A stretch of DNA of 64,000 bases from Sphingomonadales bacterium UBA6157 (GTDB lineage: Bacteria > Pseudomonadota > Alphaproteobacteria > Sphingomonadales > Sphingomonadaceae). Position numbers and translations under genes: made by a program. The stretch is from contig DIUN01000015.1 of NCBI GenBank assembly GCA_002423025.1, forward strand, positions 62,001 to 126,000. The letters are read 5' to 3'. The notes below the pieces were generated by a model, which worked only from the letters and a program-made list of their open reading frames with translations, was not told the DNA's origin and did no database searches. Positions 9,437-18,568 of this stretch are shown piece by piece. Numbering within the stretch: position 1 is the stretch's first letter; every line of letters begins with the position of its first letter.

Positions 9437-9684
9437 GTCTTTTTACCGCTCGCGGTGACGTACATTCCTGATTGGCGCCGTTCAGACGTGAAGTCCTTTG
9501 CTTCGATGGCTAATAATTATGGGGTGCCAACAATGTTGGGGGTGCACGTCAGCGCCAGACCAAAATCGCCACCGTGCCGATGACGCAACCTGTTCTGAAG
9601 CCGCTGTTTCGGTCCTGTCCTGCTCCTTGCGCAACAAAACCTAGGTCTGGATGCAGAGGGGCATGGGGCTCGAACTGCCGCCGA

Positions 9685-12600
9685 TCAGATGTCGAGATCG
9701 ATCGTGTGCGACCCCGGCTTGAGACACCACTGTATCTCGCCGGCTTCGATTGCCAGCTTTTGCCCATTGAGGCTCGCGGCCGGAGCCTTCCGGCCCATGG
9801 TGCGACGGATCGTGATACGATAGTCCGCATCTCCGAGCCGCAGGCTAAGCTCCGCTTTCGGCCAGTCTTTCGGCAGGCAGGGTTTCAGCGTGATGACGTC
9901 GCCTCTCCGACGGAGGCCGAACACACCCTCGATCCCGGCGCGGAACATCCAGCCCGCAGCCCCGGTGTACCAGGTCCAGCCACCCCGGCCGGCGTTCGGC
10001 GCCACCGAATAGACATCGGCGGCAACAACATAAGGCTCGACGCGATAGTGCGCGGCCGCCTCCGACCCCAGTGCGTGGTTGATCGGATTGAGAAGATCAA
10101 ACAGGGCAACTGCGCCATCGCCGTCCCCCATCTGCGCCGCCGCAAGAATGCTCCACATCGCAGCATGACTGTACTGGCCACCGTTCTCTCGTAGGCCGGG
10201 GGGGTAGCTGCGGATATAGCCCGGATCATGGGTCGTGCGGTCGAACGGCGGCGTGAACAGCTTCACCAACTGTGCGTCACCATCGACAAGATGGCGGCGC
10301 ACCGAGGCCATCGCCTGTGCCGCCCGCGCCGGGTCAGCCGCCCCGCTCAGAACCGCCCAGGTCTGCGCGATCGAATCGATGCGACATTCCTCGCTCTGTG
10401 CCGATCCGAGCCATGTGCCATCGTCATAGGTAGCGCGGCGATACCATTCTCCATCCCAGGCGACAGCTTCGATGGCGACGCGAACGCGCTCCGCATGCGC
10501 ACGCCACCGCGCTGCGCGCTCCGGCTCGCGCACGTCAGCGAACGGCGCAAAGCGGTTGATCGCATGGATGAGGTGCCAACCTAGCCAGACGCTCATGCCC
10601 TGCCCGCCTTCACCCACGCGGTTCATGCCGTCATTCCAGTCCCCGCCGCCGATCAGCGGCAGGCCAAACGACCCTGTAAGCTCCACTGAGACATCCAGCG
10701 CCAAGGCGCAGTGCAGGTAGAGCGAAGCCGTGTCGTGGCTGGTCTCCGGCTGGAAGAACGCGTCATGCTCGCCGGGTTCGAGCCTCCGACCTTCGAGGAA
10801 CGGAATCGGCGTTTCCAAGATTGCCACGTCGCCCGTGGTCTCGACATAATCCGCAACCGAAATGGCCAGCCAGCCGCGATCGTCCGAAATGCGCGTCCGC
10901 ACCCCCCGGCCGCTTTCCGGCAGCCACCAATGCTGGACATCGCCTTCCCGGAACTGCCGGCCGGCAGCGCGCAAAAGGTGTGGGCGCACAAGGTCCGGCC
11001 GCGCCAGCAACAGTGCGCCGCCATCCTGCAGCTGGTCCCGAAAGCCATAGGCACCGCTGGCCTGATAGAAGCCGGCACGCCCCCACACCCGGCAGGCAAG
11101 CACTTGGTACAATAGCCAGCCGTTGAGCATGATGTCCATCGCCCGGTCCGGCGTACGCACCTGTACCGTGCCCAGCGTCGCTAGCCAGTGCGCCGTTGTG
11201 CGAGCCAGCTCGGCATCAAGATCAGCCTCGCGCCATTGGCTGACGAGCGCCCGCGCCGCAGCCCGATCCGCCGCCTGGCCAATGGTCCAGACAATCTCGC
11301 ACGAGGCCCCCGGCGCCAGCATAACCTCGGTGGAAAGCGCCGCACACGGATCAAGCCCGGCGCCGCTCGCCGGTTGCAACGGCATGTCGTGGAGCAGCGC
11401 CGCCGGCAGCGCGACACTGCCGCCACGGCCGATGAACGCCACCCGATCGCAGGTCCAGCTGGTCTGGCGGCCATCAAGGTCAGCAAAGGCGATACGCGAG
11501 CCGGTTTCGGGATCAAAGGGGTTGCGGGCGAACAGGGCGCCGGTTTCCGCATCCCGTTCCGTGACGATATGCGCCGCGGTCTTGGAGCGCGCCTGCCCAA
11601 GCACCCATTCGGCATAACCCGTGACGGAAAGCGCCCGCATCACATCCGACCGATTCCGCAACGTCAGTCGCGCCAGCCGCAACGGCGCATCGAGCGGCAC
11701 ATGGATCAGCAGGTCGCTCTCGATGTCATGCGCCACGGCGTGGAACCGGCTGTAGCCAAAGCCATGGCGGGTGATCCGCGTCCCACCGCCACCGGCCGGC
11801 GCCGCTGTTGGTGACCAGATCTGGCCGCTGTCCCGGCAGCGCAGATACAGGCTGTCACCCGGCGGGTCGGCAACCGTGTCATTCGACCAGGGCGTCAGCT
11901 GATTTTCACGGGCATTGCCGGACCAGATCGCGCCTAGCCCATCGGCGCTCACCTGGCAGCCAAACTCAGGGTTGGCGATGACGTTGATCCATGGCGCCGG
12001 TGTTGTGCCGCGATCACCAAGGATCATCGCATATTCGCTGCCATCGGCATGAAAGCCGCCAAGGCCGTTCCAGAATTCAAGTGTGTCGATGCGCGGCAGG
12101 GCCAGATCCGCGGGGCGGCCTGGTCTTGGCGGCGCAGAGTGCGGCGAGATGGAGTGAGGCACTGGCAGCGCGGGCGCCGTCAACGCATCGATGCGCTGCA
12201 ACTGCCGGCGCAAGCCGCCGCGCTGCGCCAGCAGTTCGACACGCGAAAGTGCCCGCAGCGTCGCCACCTGCTGGTCGAGCATCAGGTCGGTACGCAACGT
12301 GAAAACCTCGCCACGCACGCCCGGCGGCGCCGGCCGCGCCCGCACCACCCGCACCGCATCGTCGATGGCATTCTGCAGATCCTGAACATACGACGCCTTG
12401 CGCTCGTTCAGGATAACAAGATCGAACGCCAGATACCGCGCCTGCAGAAACTCGAAGGCCCGCAGCGCATCGGTCACAAGACCGATATCGCGAGCATCAT
12501 CGATGCGCACGATCATGATCGGCAGATCGCCCGATATGCCATGCACCCAGAGCGCCGACTGCGGGCTTGCCGCCGTTGCCACAACCTCCGGGGGCGGCGC

Positions 12601-15600
12601 CAGCACGGCGCCGGCATGGACGATATGCGCCGCCAGCCGCTGGAAATCGGCCGCATCGCCATGGTTGAGCTGCAGGAACCGCCGCTCGATCTGCGCCTGC
12701 GTCCAGGCACCGACCTGGGCACGGTCGAATGCACTCGAATCACGATGACGGTCTATTGCCTCCATCAAGGCCTCACGCGACGCCGCCGCGATTGTCCAGA
12801 ACGCCACGCGCACTGTCTCGCCGGGAGGGATGATGACCGGGCAGCGCAGTGCCAGCATCGGATCAAGCACGGTGCCGGCATGGCCAACCAGCGGCCCATC
12901 CAGCCCCCGTGGATTGGCGACCGAACGACCGCGGCCGATAAAGGCGCTGCGGTCAGTCTCCCAGCTCACCGGCGCGCTGGCCTCGCCTTCGATCACGGCA
13001 AGATGCGCCAACCAGATCGCCGGATCGTCGGCGCCGCGCGGCCGGCGGTGGGCGATCAGCACCGCGCCATCGAGCGCTTCGGTTTCAATGAACATTCGGG
13101 CGAAGGCCGGATGGGCAATGTCCGTCGCCTGCGACCCCAAGGTCAGCTCAATCGCCGATGTCAGCGCGATCCGGCGCGGGCGACTGCCGCGATTGGCCAC
13201 CGAGACCCGACGCACCTCGGCATCGTCCTCCGGCGAAATCAGCACCTCCGTCACGGTGGACAGCATGCCATCGCTGCGGTGGAACTCGGCCCGTCCCTCG
13301 GTAAAGATTGCAGCATAGGTGCTCGGCTGCGGCCCCAGCGGCGCCAGCGTGGCGGACCAGGACAGGCGGTCTTGCTGGTCAGTGACATAAATCCAGCTGC
13401 CATGGCCATGTGCCACCGGGTCTTCGCGCCAGCGGTTGATTGCCAGCCCCTTCCAGCGGCTCAGGCCCGAGCCAGAGCTGGTGAGCAGAACCGAATATCG
13501 GCCATTGGACAGCAGGTGCACCGGGTGCACGGCTTCCGGCCGCGCACCATAAGTGCGGGTCGCGCCGGGTTCCGCCGGGCGATCGGTAGCCGCCACGCTC
13601 GTCTCCTCGGCGCGCGGGTTGAACGTCCCGACGCCGCGCGGTGGCCGCTCATGCAGCAGCAACGCCGTCGCGCGGATCATCGGCTCGGCATGGAAGGCAT
13701 CGCGCAGCCGCCCGCCATCCAGCACATTGCAGATGGCCAGAAGCGCCATGCCCTGATGGTGGGCCATGTAGCTGCGAACAATGGCAAAGCGCTCGCCGCC
13801 CTGCACCCGCGTCGGCGTGAAGTCCAAAGCCTCATAGAAGCCAAATTCGCCGCGAGCGCCGATCGCCTCCAATGCGGCGAAGTTATCCAACGCCGCCACC
13901 GCGTCCACCATCGTCGCGAGGCCTGTTGCGTAGGGTGCAATGACCAGATTTTCCGAAAGGCCCCGCTTCAGCCCCAGCCCCGGCACGCCGAAATTCGAAT
14001 ATTGATAGGTCTGCTCAACATCCCGGGCGTTGTACCCCGATTCCGAAATTCCCCATGGCACCCCGGCCTCGCGAGCATAATCCCGCTGCCGCTCGACAAC
14101 GAGGCGGTTGGAGGCTTCGAGCAAGCTGCCATCGGGCGCACGCATCAGAAGCGACGGCATCAGATACTCGAACATCGAACCGGACCATGAGATCAGCACC
14201 GACTCATCGGCTACCGCCGTGGCGCTGCGCCCCAGCCGGAACCAGTGCCGGGCCGGGATATCACCCTTGGCAATCGCAAAGAGACTCGCCAGCCGCGCCT
14301 CCGACGCCAGCAAGTCGTAGCAGCTTTCATCACGCCGGTTGTCGGCGGCCGACCAGCCTATTGACAATAACATGCGGTCCGGATCGACTAGAAAGCCAAA
14401 TTCCATCGCCACCGCCATGGTGCGTGCTTCGGTAGCGACGATGGCAGCGCGGCCGGCGCTTGCCTCATCGGTCCACTCCGCAACAAGGTTGGCCAGTGCA
14501 ATCAGGTGCCCGGCAAGATTGCCGCTATCGACTGCCGACACATAGGCAGGATCAAGCACCCGCAAATCACGCGTGTCATACCAATTGTAGAAATGCCCGC
14601 GATAGCGCGCCAGCCGGTGGAGCGTTGCAAAGGTCGCCTCAAGCCGGTCTAGCGCCTCGGCTGGCGTGCACCAGGCGCGGTTGCGAGCCACCGCGACAAC
14701 CAGCAGGTAAAGCCCGATATTGGTCGGGGATGTCCGCCCCGCCACAACCTGTTCCGGCACTTCCTGCATGTTGTCAGGGGGCAAGTGATTATGCTCCGCC
14801 GTGACATGGACGTCAAAGAACCGCCAAGTCTGCCGGGCGATGCCGTCAAGCTGCGTGCGCTGGCTTGCACTGAGATGCGGCGCGGTTGCAACCTGGCGCG
14901 GCCGGCTGACGGCCCAAGCTATCGCCGGAGCCGCCAGCCACACGGCCAGCAGCGGCAGCACCAGCGGCCAGATCGCCGGGTTGGCCCATAGCGCCACCCC
15001 GGCCGCGAGCAGCGCCAGCATGACGGAGCGCCCCATGAAGGCATAGAGCTGCGCGATGCCGGGATCCGGCGCCGCGCTGGCCTTTGCGGCTGTGGTCCAT
15101 TCGAGCAACCGACGCCGGCTGACCAGCCGTAGCAAGGTCCGCGAGATAGCGCCAACCATCCGCACCGCCTGATCGGCAACTGTCACCAGTTGTAGCGCGA
15201 TATGGCCAATCGCGATGCGCACATCGCCGGCAATGGCCCGCAGATGGGCCCGCAAAAGCACGTCTCGGCGCCGCGGCGACATGAGCAGCGAGGGCAACGG
15301 AAGCAGCGGCGGGACCGCCATGATCAGCAGAACGCCTATCGTCCATCCGACCGCTGCCGGCATCGGCATGAACCAGCCGCCGACCAGCGCTGCCGCGATG
15401 GCCGGCGCAACCAGCGACCGGCGCAGGTTGTCGAGCATCTTGGCGCGTCCGTTGCCGGGCAGCCGATCGACGGGCGCGCGCCGGCGGGCGAAGATCCACG
15501 GCAGCAATTGCCAGTCGCCTCGCACCCAGCGGTGCTGGCGGCGTACCGCGGCGTCGTAGCGGACCGGAAAGTCCTCGACGACTTCGATATCGGATATCAG

Positions 15601-17874
15601 CCCAGCGCGTGCAAATGTGCCTTCGAACAGATCGTGGCTGAGCATGGTGTTTTCAGGCACCCGCCCGGCCAGAGACGCCATGAAGCTGTCGATTTCATAG
15701 ATGCCCTTGCCAGTGAACGATCCTTCACCCAGCAAGTCCTGGTAGAGATCGGACGCTGCCGACGCATAGGGATCGATTCCCGCCGGCCCTCCCGACAGAG
15801 CTTCAAACGGCGATTGGCCGCGCCCCACCGGCAGCGCCACGGTAACGCGCGGCTGCATGATGCCATAGCCCGAGACCACCCGCCGCAAGGCGACATCGAA
15901 GCGCGGGCGGTTCAGCGGGTGCGCCATCTTGCCGATCATCTTCTTCGCCGTGCCAAGCGGCAGCTGCGTATCGGCATCTAGGGTGATGACATAGCGGATG
16001 CCCGCGGGCACCGCAGGCGAAGCGCCATCCGCATCCTGGAACGAGGTGTTGGTTGCGCCGCGCAACAGTCGGTTGAGCTCGTGCAGCTTGCCGCGCTTGC
16101 GCTCCCAGCCCATCCAGCAGCCTTCAGCCGCATTGAACTGCCGGCGGCGATGAAGAAACATGAAGCGCGGCGCACCACCCTCGAGGGGGTAGCGCGCGTT
16201 AAGGGCATCTATGGCGGAACGGGCGCGCTCGAGGCGCTCATCCTCGCCGGCAAGGGTTTCACTGCCGGCATCGGCAAAATCGGATAGCAGTGCATAAAAA
16301 ACCGCATCCTCGCGTGTCGTCAGGTGATGGACCTCAAGGTTGCCGATCGCCTCGCGAACCCGCACATCGGCGCCCAGCAGCACCGGAACGACCACCAACG
16401 TCCGCAACTCCGAGCCGATGCCACCCTCAAGCGCCAGCGCGGGAATGACACGGGGCGGCAGCAGCGTTGCCATCACACGGTTGACCATCGCCGTTGCTGT
16501 CTCGATGGTCAGAACCATCAGGGCAGCGAGCATCGGCAGCGCCAGCCACGCCGGCAACATGGTTTCGTCCAGACCGGCGAGCGGCACCAGCGCCAGCAGC
16601 ACCGCCACCAGCGTTATCAGCGCAATATAGAATTGGATGCCGCCTTCCCGGATCTTGCGGGCCAGCCGGGTTTCAACTGGCGGCACATAACGGATGTCGC
16701 CTTCCAGCGTGGGGCGGCCGTTGCCGATCAGGTAGAATCCCGGATCCTTGTCGGCACTGTTGTCGCTCATGCGCGCGCTGGTCAGCGCGATCGCCCGCGC
16801 CGCCACGGCATCTTCAGTATAATCCGAGCCGCGCGAAAGCTCCTCCAGCGCGTTGCGGTAGAGATTGCGCGACGGGAAATCCATCGCGGCAAAATTGCTG
16901 CCGCCGCGCAACACCCGATCAACAAGGCTCAGCGCTTCAACCATCTGGCCCCAATCGGCCTCGGCGATGGCGCGCATGGCGATGATGACATTGCGGATGG
17001 AGGAGGTGGAAGCGATCAGCGCCGCCTGTGCCACGCTGTCGATCTCCGAGATGGTCCGCCCGCCGCTGGCTGTGTGGGAGGTCAGCCAACGCCGCACCAA
17101 CTCGCTGCGGTTGTCCACGTCGCGCAGTCTCAGCGCCAGTTGGCTAACAAACGCCGGTGACTGGTCCCTGTCGATGGTCGTCAGGCTGGCCAGCGCCGCA
17201 GCATCGCTGCTCGAGGCGAACAGCGCATCCGCAAAGGCGTCGGCGCGCGTACGATCATGCTCATCGGCAATCGCCAGGTCAGCCAGGCGGCGGAGATTCT
17301 CCACCAGCACCAGCTGGAGCGAGATGGCCAGAGCCCAGAGCTCGCCGATCGTCAGCCCGGTCATCTGCTGATAGGCGGCAACAAAGCGCCGGAAGCGATC
17401 TTCCTCGTACAGGCTGTCGCTGTGCGCGACATAAGCCCAGGCGATCCCGAACACGCGTGGCAGGCCGGCCAGCGGTCCCTCCGCCAGCTTCGGCAATTGC
17501 CGGTAGAAATCCGGCGGCAGATCATCACGAACCTTGCGTATCTGCTTTTCGACGATGTGATAGTTATCGATCAGCCACTCGGCTGCAGGCGCGATCGGCC
17601 GGTCCAGATCAAGCGCCCTGGCCGTTTCCGCATAGATTCGCGACAGCGCCTCGGCGTTTTCATCGAGCCTGATCAACAGCTCGCGCGAGCGCGCGCCGCC
17701 ATTTTCAATGCGCTGGGCCCTGGCCAGCGATCGGCCATGATCGTCAAGCCGATCATTGCCGAACAACTCCGCACGCACCGGGCCATTGTCCGCCCACACC
17801 CGCGCCTTCAGGCGCGGCTTGCTCAACAGCCTCGCCAATCCGGCAAGCCCGGAACTTTTGTAGTTAAATACCAT
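9685..17874 (-). CDS. ndvB: Cyclic beta-1,2-glucan synthase (NdvB/ChvB type)
   Basis: A giant 2,729-residue membrane enzyme, slightly shorter than rhizobial NdvB/ChvB (about 2,830). The N-terminus has the family motif P-A-A-E-W-L-I-D-N-Y-H near 95. Membrane helices near 415-450 lead into a GT84 glycosyltransferase with D-A-D-T-Q-L-P at about 632 and a Q-H-R-W-V-R-G-D-W acceptor motif near 800, followed by further helices around 830-990. A glycoamylase-like cyclisation domain follows (HFYNWYDT near 1095, YMAHHQGMALL near 1370), then a C-terminal GH94 phosphorylase-like domain with G-G-G-D-W-N-D-G-M-N near 2410. The protein primes, elongates and cyclises periplasmic beta-1,2-glucan and trims its length. 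It is the only gene in a segment bounded by tRNA-derived repeats, which suggests acquisition by transfer. No export gene (ndvA) is adjacent. Confidence 0.93.
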   Translation of the reverse strand: MVFNYKSSGLAGLARLLSKPRLKARVWADNGPVRAELFGNDRLDDHGRSLARAQRIENGGARSRELLIRLDENAEALSRIYAETARALDLDRPIAPAAEWLIDNYHIVEKQIRKVRDDLPPDFYRQLPKLAEGPLAGLPRVFGIAWAYVAHSDSLYEEDRFRRFVAAYQQMTGLTIGELWALAISLQLVLVENLRRLADLAIADEHDRTRADAFADALFASSSDAAALASLTTIDRDQSPAFVSQLALRLRDVDNRSELVRRWLTSHTASGGRTISEIDSVAQAALIASTSSIRNVIIAMRAIAEADWGQMVEALSLVDRVLRGGSNFAAMDFPSRNLYRNALEELSRGSDYTEDAVAARAIALTSARMSDNSADKDPGFYLIGNGRPTLEGDIRYVPPVETRLARKIREGGIQFYIALITLVAVLLALVPLAGLDETMLPAWLALPMLAALMVLTIETATAMVNRVMATLLPPRVIPALALEGGIGSELRTLVVVPVLLGADVRVREAIGNLEVHHLTTREDAVFYALLSDFADAGSETLAGEDERLERARSAIDALNARYPLEGGAPRFMFLHRRRQFNAAEGCWMGWERKRGKLHELNRLLRGATNTSFQDADGASPAVPAGIRYVITLDADTQLPLGTAKKMIGKMAHPLNRPRFDVALRRVVSGYGIMQPRVTVALPVGRGQSPFEALSGGPAGIDPYASAASDLYQDLLGEGSFTGKGIYEIDSFMASLAGRVPENTMLSHDLFEGTFARAGLISDIEVVEDFPVRYDAAVRRQHRWVRGDWQLLPWIFARRRAPVDRLPGNGRAKMLDNLRRSLVAPAIAAALVGGWFMPMPAAVGWTIGVLLIMAVPPLLPLPSLLMSPRRRDVLLRAHLRAIAGDVRIAIGHIALQLVTVADQAVRMVGAISRTLLRLVSRRRLLEWTTAAKASAAPDPGIAQLYAFMGRSVMLALLAAGVALWANPAIWPLVLPLLAVWLAAPAIAWAVSRPRQVATAPHLSASQRTQLDGIARQTWRFFDVHVTAEHNHLPPDNMQEVPEQVVAGRTSPTNIGLYLLVVAVARNRAWCTPAEALDRLEATFATLHRLARYRGHFYNWYDTRDLRVLDPAYVSAVDSGNLAGHLIALANLVAEWTDEASAGRAAIVATEARTMAVAMEFGFLVDPDRMLLSIGWSAADNRRDESCYDLLASEARLASLFAIAKGDIPARHWFRLGRSATAVADESVLISWSGSMFEYLMPSLLMRAPDGSLLEASNRLVVERQRDYAREAGVPWGISESGYNARDVEQTYQYSNFGVPGLGLKRGLSENLVIAPYATGLATMVDAVAALDNFAALEAIGARGEFGFYEALDFTPTRVQGGERFAIVRSYMAHHQGMALLAICNVLDGGRLRDAFHAEPMIRATALLLHERPPRGVGTFNPRAEETSVAATDRPAEPGATRTYGARPEAVHPVHLLSNGRYSVLLTSSGSGLSRWKGLAINRWREDPVAHGHGSWIYVTDQQDRLSWSATLAPLGPQPSTYAAIFTEGRAEFHRSDGMLSTVTEVLISPEDDAEVRRVSVANRGSRPRRIALTSAIELTLGSQATDIAHPAFARMFIETEALDGAVLIAHRRPRGADDPAIWLAHLAVIEGEASAPVSWETDRSAFIGRGRSVANPRGLDGPLVGHAGTVLDPMLALRCPVIIPPGETVRVAFWTIAAASREALMEAIDRHRDSSAFDRAQVGAWTQAQIERRFLQLNHGDAADFQRLAAHIVHAGAVLAPPPEVVATAASPQSALWVHGISGDLPIMIVRIDDARDIGLVTDALRAFEFLQARYLAFDLVILNERKASYVQDLQNAIDDAVRVVRARPAPPGVRGEVFTLRTDLMLDQQVATLRALSRVELLAQRGGLRRQLQRIDALTAPALPVPHSISPHSAPPRPGRPADLALPRIDTLEFWNGLGGFHADGSEYAMILGDRGTTPAPWINVIANPEFGCQVSADGLGAIWSGNARENQLTPWSNDTVADPPGDSLYLRCRDSGQIWSPTAAPAGGGGTRITRHGFGYSRFHAVAHDIESDLLIHVPLDAPLRLARLTLRNRSDVMRALSVTGYAEWVLGQARSKTAAHIVTERDAETGALFARNPFDPETGSRIAFADLDGRQTSWTCDRVAFIGRGGSVALPAALLHDMPLQPASGAGLDPCAALSTEVMLAPGASCEIVWTIGQAADRAAARALVSQWREADLDAELARTTAHWLATLGTVQVRTPDRAMDIMLNGWLLYQVLACRVWGRAGFYQASGAYGFRDQLQDGGALLLARPDLVRPHLLRAAGRQFREGDVQHWWLPESGRGVRTRISDDRGWLAISVADYVETTGDVAILETPIPFLEGRRLEPGEHDAFFQPETSHDTASLYLHCALALDVSVELTGSFGLPLIGGGDWNDGMNRVGEGGQGMSVWLGWHLIHAINRFAPFADVREPERAARWRAHAERVRVAIEAVAWDGEWYRRATYDDGTWLGSAQSEECRIDSIAQTWAVLSGAADPARAAQAMASVRRHLVDGDAQLVKLFTPPFDRTTHDPGYIRSYPPGLRENGGQYSHAAMWSILAAAQMGDGDGAVALFDLLNPINHALGSEAAAHYRVEPYVVAADVYSVAPNAGRGGWTWYTGAAGWMFRAGIEGVFGLRRRGDVITLKPCLPKDWPKAELSLRLGDADYRITIRRTMGRKAPAASLNGQKLAIEAGEIQWCLKPGSHTIDLDI

Positions 17875-18042
17875 GAACGATAGCGGGCCTGTACCTCGGG
17901 CTGGTCACCATTGGCGAACGCGCCAAGGCACCCAAGGTTCCGGATTAACGCACCGCAGTGACGCCCCGCTTTTGGGCCGTTCCAATGAGAACACGGCAAT
18001 CCGAATCGCCCTGCTCTCCATTCCCGCGCAAGATCGACAAAT

Positions 18043-18071
18043 TGCGATCCCAACTGCGACAATCTGCGACA
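18043..18071. repeat. Short TGCGA iterons beside the distal tRNA repeat
   Basis: TGCGA occurs at 18043, 18055 and 18065; the last two are part of tandem CTGCGACA units one helical turn apart (10 bp). They lie 23 bases inside the distal tRNA repeat. Clustered short repeats at this position resemble arm-type recombinase or excisionase sites, or could be an operator of the glucan synthase gene 170 bp away. Function is inferred only. Confidence 0.3.
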
Positions 18072-18093
18072 GTATTATCGATCGCTCTTTAGT

Positions 18094-18165
18094 AGCGGCT
18101 CCCAGGTTCGAACCCTGGTGCGTCCAGCAAGTTTCTCAAAGGCCTCGCAGCGATGCGAGGCCTTT
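18094..18165 (+). repeat. Direct repeat copy 2 (attR-like): displaced tRNA-Lys 3' end and terminator
   Basis: A partial tRNA-Lys copy: part of the anticodon-side stem, the full T arm, the acceptor 3' strand and the terminator, with no D or anticodon arm. It reads TCCAGCA where the functional gene has TCCACCA, so the CCA end has decayed. The hairpin stem is unchanged and its loop has moved from GCAA to GCGA, both GNRA. Its better T-run suggests that this is the original gene end and that copy 1 arrived with the inserted DNA. The 220 bases between the glucan synthase start and this repeat hold no gene I can support. Confidence 0.85.
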
Positions 18166-18179
18166 TTTTCGTGCGCAGG

Positions 18180-18494
18180 CTAGCGCTTCTTGACGAATTC
18201 AGCGCGCAGCACGAGGCCTTTGATGCCCTCGAAGCGGCAATCGATTTCCTGGGAGTCACCTGTCAGACGGATCGACTTGATGACGGTACCACGGCGCAGC
18301 GTCTGGCCGGCACCCTTGACAGTGAGATCCTTGATGAGGGTGACACTGTCCCCATCGGACAGCAGGTTGCCGACGGAATCGCGGACTTCCACGCTGCCGT
18401 CTGCAGCGGCCTTTGCGGCAGCATCCTTGCCGCTGATCCATTCACCGCTGGCTTCGTCATAGACGAAATCTTCATCGCCGGGTTCGGTTGTCAT
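18180..18494 (-). CDS. PhnA/YjdM-like protein lacking the zinc ribbon
   Basis: A 104-residue protein. From about residue 37 it matches the PhnA C-terminal domain: V-R-D-S-V-G-N-L-L-S-D-G-D-S-V, then I-K-D-L-T-V-K-G and a final E-F-V-K-K. Full-length PhnA/YjdM proteins carry an N-terminal zinc ribbon with four cysteines; here the N-terminal 35 residues are acidic and contain none, and the only cysteine is in the core domain (I-D-C-R-F). Despite the name, the family's role in phosphonate metabolism is not established. It lies just beyond the tRNA-derived repeat and is transcribed toward it. Confidence 0.78.
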   Translation of the reverse strand: MTTEPGDEDFVYDEASGEWISGKDAAAKAAADGSVEVRDSVGNLLSDGDSVTLIKDLTVKGAGQTLRRGTVIKSIRLTGDSQEIDCRFEGIKGLVLRAEFVKKR

Positions 18495-18568
18495 GCGTGC
18501 TTCTCCTGCATCATTCTCGGGTCGTGTCCGTCCCTAGCGTATGGAGTGCAAGCGTGCACCCTTGATGC

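Noticed and set aside
12049..14190. A 700-codon plus-strand frame inside the glucan synthase gene
   Set aside because: Antisense to the continuous 2,729-codon gene and without recognisable domains, so not an inserted gene.
9437..18093. An integrase or transposase inside the tRNA-flanked segment
   Set aside because: I found no recombinase-like motif in either flank of the glucan synthase gene; the two spaces of about 250 and 220 bp are too short and lack any similarity I recognise.
18094..18165. A second tRNA gene
   Set aside because: Only the T arm and acceptor 3' strand are present, with no D or anticodon arm and a lost CCA; it is a displaced fragment.
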